Assembly (NCBI GenBank): GCA_021014945.1
Contig: MU266368.1
Span: 62,001 to 126,000 of the forward strand
Direction of reading: 5' to 3'
Source: Leucogyrophana mollusca
Taxonomy: Eukaryota; Basidiomycota; Agaricomycetes; Boletales
Length of the DNA stretch: 64,000 nt
The translations under genes and the position numbers were made by a program. The notes beneath the pieces are model-generated. The model was not told the origin of the DNA, made no database searches, and worked only from the letters and a program-made list of their open reading frames with translations. Below are positions 1-10,775 of this stretch, one piece after another (the first letter of the stretch is position 1; every line of letters starts with the position of its first letter).

Positions 1-993
1 CCATGAAGATAATCATTGGAGAGTGATGACACCTCACTCGACATAGGGGGTTCTGAGGGATCACCTACAGGAAGGATACATAACCCCATCAGCCCTGCCG
101 TGGTTGACGACATTGCTGTTTTTCCATCACCGACGAAAGGGATAAGCACCAGGGCGGAAAAGAAATATAGTTCCCACCTTAGACAGGTCCAGTCCTGTGT
201 GAGGATTGGGTCGACCTATGGCGAAAGAACAAAGCACAGGAGTGAGGACGAGAAGAGGCGCCATAGCAAGAGGCTACTGATGGACACACGCCAAGGTACC
301 CTACCTCCTGGACGCTGTCCCATGAGGCCTTTTATATGCATTTGAGAGGGAAGACACCCGTCGGGAGACATCGGCGTGGTCCCAAACGAGCAAAGGCACT
401 TCCGTCCACTGCCTCACCGCAAGGCAGGATTATTACGATGGAATGCGGACTGCGCGCATGGACGGCGGCGTCTACGATCGTACATGGTTATCAAGAATCC
501 TGAAGACTCGAGAGAAGGCTAGCCCGTGCGATATTGGAGGATCTCTCGTTTTGCCGGGCAATCGACGGCACGAAATGACTGCATCAAGGAGTAGAATATT
601 CGGTTGTAGGAATGTCTAAATCAGCGTGGCACGGTAGAGGGACCTGGGGAGCCGGTGTCCGAGATTCTGAGTCGGAGACCGAGGCGAGGTAGTCTGATCA
701 GATGGAACGCAGACTTGATATGCCGCCTTTGGAGTCGCTCGCGAGCGTATGGGCAACGACAAATCTGTACATCTGTTCCGCCCTTGGATCGGTTGCTGGT
801 CGAGAGAGAAAGCAGGAGCAATTTGAACTTCCAAGGTTCGGGCCAATGCAGAGCACTGCCAGTTACACGTCGGGATCCCCCGGGCCGCCTTGACCCTGAG
901 CTCACTCAAATTTCCAAGTTCCTCCGCCAAAGCTTCCGTTAACCGCATCCTCCAGCGCAAAGCACCCAGTCCTTTTCCCGTCAACTCTACGTT
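1..993. other. Left-edge stretch without a supported gene
   Basis: I cannot support a gene here. The open frames between 600 and 1000 overlap in several frames and do not look protein-like. On the minus strand a frame open from about 225 to the window edge contains a hydrophobic run (FFSALVLIPF), and a TATAAAAG sequence lies upstream near 330. A gene running off the left edge is therefore possible, but I recognise no family. The last 300 bases or so must hold the promoter and leader of the heme-lyase gene. Confidence 0.4.
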
Positions 994-1894
994 ATGGGCC
1001 AAACAGCCTCGGCGAATAGAGCCTCAGAGCCACCTTCAGGATGTCCCATGCACAACCAACAAAAACCTTCCGCTGCAGCCTCGGGATGTCCGATCGACCA
1101 TTCTCCATCCTCAGCACCCTCAACCAGCGGGTGCCCCATTGACCATACCGCGCTCAACCCCCTCAACCAAATGCCCACCCTCTCCCAATCTCCCACATCT
1201 GCTTCCCAATCCATCGCCCTCCCAACCTCCCGTACCGAGTCTTCCATACCGCGGGAGCCTGGTGCGAAGTGGGAGTATCCCTCACCCCAGCAGTTCTATA
1301 ACGCTCTTGTGAGGAAGGGGTGGGAGACGCCCGAGGAACATGTGGAGACGATGGTGGACATACACAATTTCCTGAACGAGCAGGCGTGGGGGGAGGTGCT
1401 CAAATGGGAGAAACGAGTTAGCAGGTGGGTATGCGTTGCGATTAGTTGAACATTTTGTTGACCGCCGCTATGAATTTTCAGCGACGGTGACGAGGAACCG
1501 CATCTTGCGCGCTTTAAAGGCCGTCCTGGGGAGATGTCACCCAAAGCCCGCTTCTGGCTATTTGCAGGGTGGTTGCTGCCAACGCGATTCAAGTACGTTC
1601 TATTCATCGGCATGCAGACTGAACCTGGCTGATTTACCGCACAGCACCGAGCCTCCATTTGACCGACATGACTGGGTCGTCCGCCGACCAAAGACAGGCG
1701 AAGAAGTGCGCTACGTTATCGACTACTACTCGGCGCCCCCAGAGCCAGACGGTTCCCCCGTTTTCTCGTTGGATGTACGCCCTGCACTCGATAGTTTCGG
1801 GAGTGTAAAGGAGCGGATAGCAGTTGCGACTGAGGAAGCATGGGCGACCTTCCGCGAGAGCAGCCCCGCGGGATCTTCTCCACTGCGGTCATAG
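994..1894 (+). CDS. CYC3: Holocytochrome c synthase (cytochrome c heme lyase)
   Basis: This enzyme attaches heme covalently to apocytochrome c at the mitochondrial intermembrane-space face of the inner membrane. Three exons (994-1424, 1482-1592, 1645-1894) join in frame with GT-AG introns to give 263 residues, close to the yeast enzyme (269). The N-terminal third has three Cys-Pro heme-binding motifs (GCPM once, GCPI twice) at Cys17, Cys32 and Cys47. The heme-lyase core follows: WEYPSPQQFYNA near residue 93, DIHNFLNEQAW with the heme-ligand histidine at His124, LARFKGRPGEMSPKA, and the C-terminal PPFDRHDW and VRYVIDYY signatures. There is no classical presequence, as is normal for this family. 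It converges on the MFS gene. The family assignment is secure; heme-ligand roles come from the known family. Confidence 0.95.
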
Positions 1895-2036
1895 TGACTT
1901 TTTACGACATACTCATCCCCCCTCACATTAAGTTATATATTTTGATATCATGGCCAATAGAGGTATAATTGCGTGCTGATGTTATTCGTTGCCCCCGAAC
2001 TCTCGGTCTCTACCACAGACCACAAAGATCATCTGC

Positions 2037-2060
2037 GGGTGAGATTACTTGGTCTCACCC
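2037..2060. repeat. Perfect 8-bp inverted repeat between convergent genes
   Basis: GGGTGAGA (2037-2044) and TCTCACCC (2053-2060) form a perfect inverted repeat around an 8-nt spacer. It lies between the stop of the heme-lyase gene (1894) and the stop of the convergent MFS gene (2080). A role in 3'-end formation of either transcript is only inferred from position. Confidence 0.5.
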
Positions 2061-2079
2061 ATGACTGAGGGCTAAATCC

Positions 2080-4880
2080 TCATAGTATCTTCATAGGTGT
2101 TACTTGCATGTCAGCGACCTTTATCCCATCCTCCGTGGCGGTCGCTTTCTCAAGAATCTCCATCTCGATATCTACGTCTTTTTCGTTTCCGTGGATAACC
2201 GTCCGCTTCAACGAGTACGCGCGTATAAGCAGCGTCAGAAGAAACGCAAATGCCGACAAAGGGGTGTTCATCACCCATATGGTGCTGATAGACCGTGCAT
2301 AAGCGTGCATGACGGCGTCTCGCAAGCCGGTGTCCTGTGAGTGGCACATGTCAGACATCCAAGAACGCGCCAAGTATCTCAGAAAATAACTGACCGCGAT
2401 CTCGTGGATCCTCGCGATACCATTATTCAGTGAAGCCGCAGTCATTCCCAGGTCAAGCCCCGCGATAACTTGCAGTTTATGTGGAAGGACACTAGAGATG
2501 ATGGCTTCCCCAGTGGCGATACCGACCACAGCTCCAAGCGTCCTTCCATGGAGTCAGCGAGCTCTGGAAAGGAGAAAGTGAAAAAATACTTACCGTATAA
2601 ACATGAGTGCTCCCGAGCTCGCAGCCATGTCGCTCACTGGCATGGCGGCTTGGAGGCCGATTAGAGGTACCTACCGGATGAGTTAGCCATCGAGTCTTAG
2701 GGGCGAGTATGCACCACGCACCTGAAACAAACAGCCTATTCCCGCAGTGACAATGAGAGGATACAGCTCCTTCTCAAGGCTGTCGATGGCGCATAAACGA
2801 CTCATGAAACGCAATAGAACATGGGTAGGACGCACGTGCTGGACGTGCTGTCTAGTCGCGTCATAAGCCCCCATCCAATGACCATTAAAGCCCAGGCGAA
2901 CCACATCGTATGGCGGTACGAGCAGGTGCGTGTGACGACTATTCCCGAAACAATTGATGCGAGTGAGTTTCCGACGGAGAAGGGCAACATCCTGTAGGTG
3001 ACCGGGTAAGTAAGGCAAATTTAAGTTTTGCCACTCTCCTGGCACCGACCTGACGCCAGCGCCAGTTGCGGAAGCTCCTAGAACTGAATGAAGTCGCGTC
3101 ATTTGGATTTCAGGACTGAAAGCAGACACAGGATGCCACACCTTGATGGTATAATGGCAGATAACTTGATAGTTGTGAGTGAGGTCAAGAGCCTTGGGTT
3201 GAAGGCAGACTTACTATGAAGCTAAACACACAGCACCAGATGTCAGCCAGGATGGGAACAGGCTCTCAACCTCTGGAGGTTTTTACTTGCCTGCGAAGAA
3301 GGTCAGAGCGTGAATGAAGCTCGAAATCAGTATGATTCCAGTTGACCGTGTCTGCGGTAGGTTTTTAGTAGATGGAGACCATCGCTGAACTCGAAAACAA
3401 TATCGGATTACCTTGAATAGTCTTGAGGGAATGATGGCCGTGAGCTTCGTGCAAATCTCATTGATGGCACCGGCGACAAGGAACGCGCCTCCGACAGTGA
3501 GAAGTGTTATCGTTTCTGGGCTCGACCCTGTAAGCCCTCCTTTCAGCAAGGTCGCAAATGTACTCGGCGTTTTCGACGCACACGCGGCTTGGCTGGAGTC
3601 GAGGCCAACGAGAAAACACACGATACCGATAACGATGAGCAATAACCCGCCAAAATCAAAGTCACGGATGTGATCTGCGAGAGATTTTCCTTGGTCAGGC
3701 TTGGGGTTCAGGTTGAGGAAGCCAAACAGCAGGCCTCCGGCCAGCCCTCCAGTAGGCCTGGTAAATGGATAACTGGTCGGTTAGAGGTGTATCATCTGTA
3801 CTTCAAGCGCGAGTCGCACAGGTTGATGAAGAAGAAGCACCTAACGGAGATAAAATAGGGCTGGTTTCAGATTTCTGAAAGCGAGGAAATTGAAAGGCTC
3901 ACAGTCTCCACGATATGTGGTCCGTGAGCACCTGGGGGCGGGTACTGTAAGGGGGGTGAAGGGCAGTAAGAAGTGAGCATAGTTACGGACCCCGCCAAGT
4001 AGCGGTCCAATGACGCTTGTGAAATGCGAAGGGGTGAGAACATCTGAGACTTCCATGCGGATGTACTCACCTGGCAATCCCGTAGGTAGCGTCTATATAA
4101 CCACTGTATAGACCTCGACTAGGAGCAGAAAAATCGTCGGGAGGTTCGTTCTTGTAGATCATTTAGTAATAGAGCGACATACTCCTGAGGGCACGATATC
4201 TGAAACGGTAATGTTAACCAGCTGTATGATGCCTCCGCCGCCGAGACCTTGCACCGCTCGAGCGACTATTAGCCATGTCATGTTTTGAGCGGAACCACAC
4301 AGAACGGAACCGAGCTAGTATGCGGTTAGGATACATATGTTGAAGCATAGATCATGAAGCGAACCAGGAAAACGGCAATAGATCCAAACAGCAGGGGCTT
4401 GCGACCTAACGGCTCGTAAGAGGTCATCGCACTGATAACGTATGCCTCGGGACCCACCAATCATGTTCGAGAGGGTGCCATAGAGCGGGCCAAAAACAGC
4501 AGCCGCGAGCATGTATGCGCTGGTCGCGGATAAAATCAGATGGAGGCAGACATTACGCCCAATGGATACGTGCCTGCCAACCCAGCTATAATTTTTTCCG
4601 CTTCCAAGATGTGCTACAATCGTAGGCAAAGTAGTGGCTATAATGGTCTGCTTGCCAGTGAACAACCGGACAGGCAGGAGTTTCAAGGACGCACTTGATC
4701 TAAGGCAGCCAAGAATGTGGAGCACATCAGTCCGAAGAAAACTATGCAGAGACGATTCTTTGGAACGATGTGCTGTTCTTCATGGCTTGAGGATGGACAG
4801 GGCTTCGCAGTCGCAAAACCCTCCATGGCTGGCGGATGCAGAACACTTGCGGAAGCAAGCTGAGTGACATTAAATTTCAT
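2080..4880 (-). CDS. MFS drug/metabolite exporter, 14-helix (DHA2-like)
   Basis: This is a multi-pass plasma-membrane exporter of the major facilitator superfamily that probably extrudes small molecules by proton antiport. The proposed start at 4880 gives a hydrophilic N-terminus followed by helix 1 ([18 protein letters not shown]). The next exon has [10 protein letters not shown] and NYSWVG, typical of the 14-helix DHA2 branch. [28 protein letters not shown] (the loop 2-3 motif), [14 protein letters not shown] and a [11 protein letters not shown] motif C come next, with many short introns between them. Later exons carry [20 protein letters not shown] and, near the end, [17 protein letters not shown]. 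The tail is acidic and cytosolic. Broken frames are explained by introns rather than decay, because splicing at GT-AG sites restores the motifs I checked. Substrate is unknown. It is divergent from TIM44. Confidence 0.82.
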
Positions 4881-5612
4881 GAAGTGAGGAAGAATGGAAC
4901 TAGTCAGGGGATATTGCACACATGCGAGATGTTTAGATATGGAACCGGGACAGCCAGATGATCTCTCTCGGTTGACTATTCTGTTATTTAGCGGTGGTGG
5001 GTCTGCCCAAATGCATATGGATGTCGATATTTCCCTGTATCCCGTGACGTACCACAACTGTCACTTGAACGGATTGGATGTGGACGTGTTGAGCATTACC
5101 CGCTGCGGAGGCGGGGGCCGTCGGGATTGGCATACCTTGGTCCAGGTATACTCGCTTGACCCTGGGCGGCCTGCCCATCCGGTTTATTTGAACATGAATT
5201 TAGATCATGAAAGAGACTCCCGTTCTTCGCCAGAGTTGTCACAGCTATTAGGAGACAACTAAAGATCCCGCATCTCCATCCAGGACAGGTAGGTCGACCC
5301 GCACAACTGATACGGCATGGAGTAGCGTAGAGTTCTGTCTGACATAAAGTGAAATCTTTCGCATCAAAGGCAACTAAAATCAATACCATCATCCCGCCAC
5401 TGCAGTTATCTTGCACATAGGTACCTTTCAATTGATGTGGAGATTTTGGACAGCAATATTGGTCGGGAGTCATCGGAGCGGGCACCGTGACCATGAATGT
5501 GACAACTGTGCAATGTCCGGGTCACACGCGTGACGTGACCCGACATGTGTCACGTGATGTACACTAATTTTCGATTCCGTTCCAGTTTTCCCTGCGGTGT
5601 TTAGGTATTGTC
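4881..5612. promoter_or_regulatory. Divergent MFS/TIM44 intergenic region with E-box
   Basis: No gene is visible in this 0.7-kb divergent region. Just before TIM44 there is an inverted repeat, CGGGTCAC (5518-5525) and GTGACCCG (5535-5542), with a 9-nt spacer. It is followed by a palindromic CACGTG (5551-5556), a binding site of bHLH factors such as Cbf1-type proteins. They lie 57-95 bp upstream of the TIM44 ATG. Their function is inferred from position and consensus only. Confidence 0.45.
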
Positions 5613-7316
5613 ATGCTCCCCCGCCATATCCGTAGCTTCATCGTCTCTCAGCGCTCGCGGTCGGCACTGCGCACGGGCCTTCCATTTCCCCCGCCGTTCC
5701 GGATACAAAATCCCCAATTTCCAGCCTCTTTCCATTCCTCATCACCGCGACATGACGAGCTCCCAAAATCCCCCTTCCAAACTTTCGTCGACGTCCTTCG
5801 CGAAGAACTACGCAAGAACAGGGACCTCCAGGATAATGTCAAACAGCTCCAGGGTGACGTCGATAAGTTTCAGGACTCCGAGGCTATGAAACGCGCAAGG
5901 GCTGCTTACGAGCGTGCTAGAGTTCGTTTTTCTGTGTTCTCTGTCCCAAATTTCATCTGTTCTAATATATAGTACTTAGTTAACTTCTAGCATTCAAGAA
6001 AATCCACGCCTCAGAGCGGCTGCGGAGGAACTCCGAAAAACTGGTGTCAAGGTCGGTGATGCAGTAGGTGAAGCCCTCAAAACCATGGAAGAGAGCGAGG
6101 TCATGCGAGCTGTAGGTCTATCTGTCTCGCCTGCGCCACTCCACACACTCATCGTCCATCACCAGATTTCACGGGCCACAAATGCTGTCTCATCGACTAT
6201 CGCGCACACAACTGAGCCCATCCGGAATACAGCCGCGTACAAGACCCTTTCTGAGACGCTTATTGACGCACTGGATGACAGTGGGAGTGCTAAGCACGCC
6301 GGCTTCGAAGAAAAAGAGGCCCGTCGGAGACGAAGGCAGCTACGTCTTGCTAAAGCTGGTAAAGACGGCGGACTCGGGACCGGAGCAAAACCAACAGCAG
6401 AGAACCCAGAGTGCGATCCATATAACCGCTTTCACAATAATACTTACAGAGTTTTGCCCTTAGAGCTGGCTCAGCTGTAGTGCTCCACAAAGATTCTCCA
6501 CGCCAGGAAGCCTGGAACAACCTCAAAGCCACAAATCCCGTCCTCAAGCGCCTTGTTTCCCTTCGCGCAGCCTACGACGAATCTGAAAACCCAGTTGTCT
6601 CGTCTGTTCGTGGTGTCACAGAGACCATCGGATCATGGTTCGACGAGAACGAAACTGCCCAGGTGACGCGGCTCATGCGTGCACTTGATCCCTCATTCAC
6701 CCGGGAGAGTTTTGAGCGCGAATTGAGGGAGTATATTGTGCCAGAGGTGGTGGATGCGTATTTGAGTGCAGACCAGGAGTCGCTCAAGGCGTGGTGTGGG
6801 GAAGCCGTGAGTCAATAATGCTTTCTGCGTTATGTTGTGAGTATGGCCCGATGAGGTTTCTACAGACGTATAACGTGCTCTGGGCGACTATGGAGCAGTA
6901 TCTCCGACAAGGACTAGTCAGTGACAGCAAAGTCCTCGATATCCGACAAGTTGACGTGAGTTTTTCCTTTCTTCTCTTCCCCAGCATCTGACTGGTCCTC
7001 GCCATCCACATACTTAGGTCTCAGATGGCAAGATACTTGAGCACGATGTCCCGGTCTTCGTGATAACATTTGCCACCCAAGAGGTCCTCCTCTTCCGTAA
7101 CGCCAAGACACGCGAGATCGTTGTGGGCGCAGAGAACAAGGTCGAGCAGTGCATGTACGCGGCGGTCGTCACGCGGGTTGCGGAGGATTTGGCTAATGAG
7201 ATTACGGGTGGATGGAAGGTTATTGAGGTACGCACGCCCAGGAGTAATCTGCGTGCGGATGCTAATGTACTTATTCTGTTTAGATGGCCCGCAGATCCGC
7301 ACGGGCGTACCTCTAA
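5613..7316 (+). CDS. TIM44: Mitochondrial import inner membrane translocase subunit TIM44
   Basis: TIM44 is the peripheral matrix-side scaffold that tethers mtHsp70 to the TIM23 channel to drive protein import. The start at 5613 opens an Arg-rich, acid-free presequence (MLPRHIRSFIVSQRSRSALR). A charged coiled region (FVDVLREELRKNRDLQD) and the helix with IQENPRLRAAAEELRKTG, the Hsp70/Tim23-binding part, come next. The C-terminal TIM44 domain runs from AWNNLKATNPVLKRL through FTRESFERELREYIVPEV and ends on VVTRVAEDLANEITGGWKVIE. About six short introns split the gene. The last exon (7284-7316) encodes only ten residues, MARRSARAYL, after intron removal. The order and length match the family. 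The first splice donor (GTTCGT near 5922) is weak and needs transcript support. Confidence 0.9.
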
Positions 7317-7583
7317 GAAATACCTTATGACGCACCTACGCACACGCTGCATGTTCACGGCTTACTTTGTCGCTCGCTTTTCGCTTTCGGTCCTGTCGGC
7401 GGACGCTTACCACTCCACTCATCCCCCATCGTATCAATATCTTATCCCTCGTCTTATAGAAGAAATTCTAGTTTGGTTTGGATTGAAGAGATTTTGACTA
7501 CGACAGGCGCTCGTACGCGTTCAAAGTAGGAATCAAAGGATAGGTGGCAGGACCGGCACAAGTCCGCCATCCAATGACAGGAG

Positions 7584-9593
7584 CTATACCTGAGTGCTGA
7601 ACTCTTTGGGATGTGGACAGTCAGCGACGAACCCCCGACCCAAGTCTTTCTCCTGGAAATTAATTGGCCCGTCGGAATGAGCCGTCTCTATTGAGCTCTG
7701 AAAGAGGTTTAGTGCTCGGTACACTCGTGCGGAAGAAAGCCCTACATGAGTATCATTAAAGGAATTGGAGGGAGCGCTTTGCCTAGGGGTGAACACGACC
7801 GATCCGACGGTCTCCTATTAGGACCAGTGAGCACAACATTATACTCGTTGCACAAATCATACCGTGCCAGCGCCGCCATCCCCCCCAGTTGTGCTGTCTT
7901 CTACGGGCGTATTGACGTTGAGATAGGACGAGCGAGCCAGGAAGCTGGGGGATGTTACTTCAAAATTTCAACCCATCCTGCACTCAAGCGCGCACTTACT
8001 TAGCGTTCAAGCAAGTGGCGTAAACTGATCGCAGACATCAGCCTACGAGCCCACTAGGATATAAAGGTCCACTTACTACCTCCCATTGGAAAACTCATGA
8101 GGAGGTGTTGAATGTCAAATCCGGCTGCAATCCACTGGGGAACGCTCAATCTCTGCATACAAACCTCAGTCTCGAGGAGGTACTCACGATTCCAATGGTC
8201 ACCACAGTTGCAAAGCTGAATACGGCAAAATTCGTAAGTTTCCTGAATCCCAACGTCAAAAGCGCAGTATACCTAGTTATCAAACCGGTCTGTACGCAGA
8301 ATATGATCAGTCGTTTCAACAGGCGGTCCGTCCTGTTGTTAAAATATGCGGGAAGTTCGTCAGCTCACCCAGATTTCGGTGTGGTTGGTATAGTAGCTTG
8401 CCTGGGTGACCCAGTACGGCTTCGATAAAGAAGGACACAAAGGGAGGTCGCAATCAAAATATCTCCTAATGCTACCAAACCAAGCCAGAGTGGAGTTGTC
8501 CACTCCTGGAGAACAATCAGCATCAGGGATCTCGCACCCCGCCACAAAGCTTACCATGAGCATAATAAAGCGACTGGGGTCGGACTGATCAAGTGTTAAT
8601 CTAATTTATCTATCAGCCTTGAAAGGACATAGACCAGCCCAAACAATGCGAGACTCACATCTGCACAACAGATAACATCGCAAAGGCTGTGGGATGTAGA
8701 ATTGCGTGAGCGTGATGAAAGCGGAGTGTGGCGCCCTCACTGACCTTGCGCGGTCAATGTGACGAGTCCCTACGCGCAAGTCAGATTCAGCTGACGCCAC
8801 ATAACAGGGTCGAGGGAGCTCACGACGAATACGGTCGCATGCCATCGAACACCCAAGCACTTCTCCACTAGGCACATAGGGGTCAGCAGACGAAATTTGC
8901 TTGAAGCAGTATACGACCGACATATGTAGAGCCTCCGTATAAATAGAACGTGCACGAGAAAAGCCGTCAGCGACTATGAATCGCGTAATTCGTGGCACCG
9001 TTGAATATCTGACAAGGGTTGCACTCACAGTAGTGCCGACATAAATCGCCCAGTCTCTTAGCATCAAGTTAGACCTTGCTGCCCGATGCGAAAAAAAAGA
9101 TTGAACTTGCACTGATATTTTGATGGCTGCTTGGACGTCTTCGTCGTATTCTGGCATTGATAAGGTTGCCATATGGATTGACATGGCTCTGTGAATATGC
9201 CACTGAGGAGTCAGTATCGACGTCATTATTTTCATGACCACGAGGAGGGCCCACATTTGTACGACTTGGATAATCCTGTCCAACTGCTCAGTGTCGAATC
9301 TGCAGAAAGTATCACGTCCTTACTAACCAGAGAAAAGCTACCTATTGAACGGCGCTTTGTCGGAGAACACCCGACAGAGATGATGAGGACGATAACGCAC
9401 AGTGGCCTTGATCCACAAAGCATCCTGGGGTGCACCTCTACGAAAGTACATCCAAACTTGCATTGTCAGTATGAGAAACACCCTGAAATAGCGGCCGTCA
9501 GTCCACAACTTCGGGTAGAGACAAAGACACTTGCGTGGCCGAGGCAAACATCCCCGCCATTCTAGAGCTGATGTCGACAGTGGACTGGTCCAT
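7584..9593 (-). CDS. DUF6534-like integral membrane protein, copy 1
   Basis: This belongs to a mushroom-specific multi-pass membrane family of unknown function. Four copies in this window share the same exon order. Copy 1 starts at 9593 with MDQSTVDISSRMAGMFASATQ, followed by LILTMQVWMYFRR (helix 2), DWAIYVGTT ending at a splice donor, and VHVLFIRRLYIC. VALGDILIATSLCVLLYRSR is next and corresponds to the signature of DUF6534 proteins. A C-terminal exon with FLARSSYLNV follows. The other copies end near a GY-stop, but here the frame runs on to 7584. Many small exons make the model approximate, and I cannot exclude decay. The DUF6534 link rests on my recognition of the helix motifs. Confidence 0.55.
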
Positions 9594-10775
9594 TGCAAGG
9601 AAAGATACCCTTGCGCTTGTGCTGGGTAGATGTGTTTAGTAAACGTGTTGCTATACTTGCACACGTGCTATAACTTGAACAGGGGCGATGATCTTGACGA
9701 AGAGCGCCTGCTGACTGTCATCATTACACAGACACCGGTGATTGGCGCCACTATTGTGTACAGCTGTGCCAGCCAAAGTGCCTGATAATAGTTCGCGTAG
9801 GGATAGACATGCGTTTCAAGAATGTTTTGTGCAAGACGGTGATGACCGAGTCAGACTCCGTCGTTACCGTCATGCTCAAAACACGAGTGAGCCACTTGAG
9901 AGTCAAAAGGCTTTTTCAGAGCAGTGGGCAACCAGGCGCAATCGTGATCAAGCACGATGCCGAGCAAATCGATATCCTGGGAAATGTCGCCTGCGAGGGA
10001 ACTGAGCTAACCTTGTCGTCTTGGTCATCATTCGACACACTCGGCGAGATCCTAATCATACCCACAGACTGATAATCTCAGGAATGTTCGGAGACGTTCT
10101 AAGCACCCTCGAGGCCGCACACATGTTCTTGTCCACGGCAGCCGTGGACAAGAGCATGTGTGCGTCGGTCGCGTCACCAAGGATTTCTGTTTCGACAGGA
10201 GATATTAATGTGCTTGCACAACATTTCAACGTGGCAGTATGCAGCAAATCCTGTGGCTAGGAGTGTGCGAGCCATTCGACGGGCTTTACAGACCGAACTG
10301 GTTGAACTTCGTTGAGTGTCGCTCTCCACTTGACGAAACTGCAAGTTATTTAGGCCGATCTATTTCCTCGCCCGAGAGAACTTACATTTTTCTTAAACCG
10401 GTGTTTGTGCCCGATGTCCACGACCTCCGGGTCGAAGTTTCAAATTACTGCCGTACGGTGGCTGAGGATTATATAGCTCTCCGCCAACCTCTCACGTTCT
10501 TATCCGCGATACGCGTTGAGATAGTTGGTACATTGTATTTACATTGTATAAAAACAACAAGGTGCTTTATAGGGATAACAACAGATCGAATTTAGCAAAG
10601 ATAAACGACGATAACTAGTGAGATGTACGATAATGTAGCAATCAAATTGAGTAGGACGGTGTCACTGCTCGCGTGCCGCTCCATCCAGCCTGTCGAAAAT
10701 ATACACCCCACCACCGCAGTGGCCGCTGCATTAAGGACAGTCAGTTCACGTGACTTCGACCTGCATAGAGATCAC
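9594..10775. other. Intergenic stretch with a long near-perfect palindrome
   Basis: I see no convincing gene between copy 1 and the WD40 gene. Several short open frames (for example 9742-10005 and 10239-10595) have no recognisable motifs. The distinct feature is the palindrome at 10116-10164, listed separately. The stretch also includes AT-rich sequence around 10520-10640. Confidence 0.4.
10116..10164. repeat. 24-bp inverted repeat with 1-nt spacer
   Basis: The arms are 10116-10139 and 10141-10164. They are complementary at 23 of 24 positions, with the mismatch at arm position 11, and a single A at 10140 separates them. A DNA cruciform or a stable RNA hairpin is possible. Translation of either strand through the centre gives nearly the same peptide (LSTAAVDK), a direct consequence of the symmetry. 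No flanking target-site duplication is evident to me, so its origin is open. Confidence 0.85.

Noticed and set aside
16..345. 109-codon plus-strand frame at the window start
   Set aside because: No motif, odd composition and no splice context. A minus-strand alternative is equally weak.
2080..4880. MFS gene as a pseudogene because its motifs lie in several frames
   Set aside because: Frame changes coincide with usable GT-AG introns (for example before GRKPLLFG), so splicing explains them.
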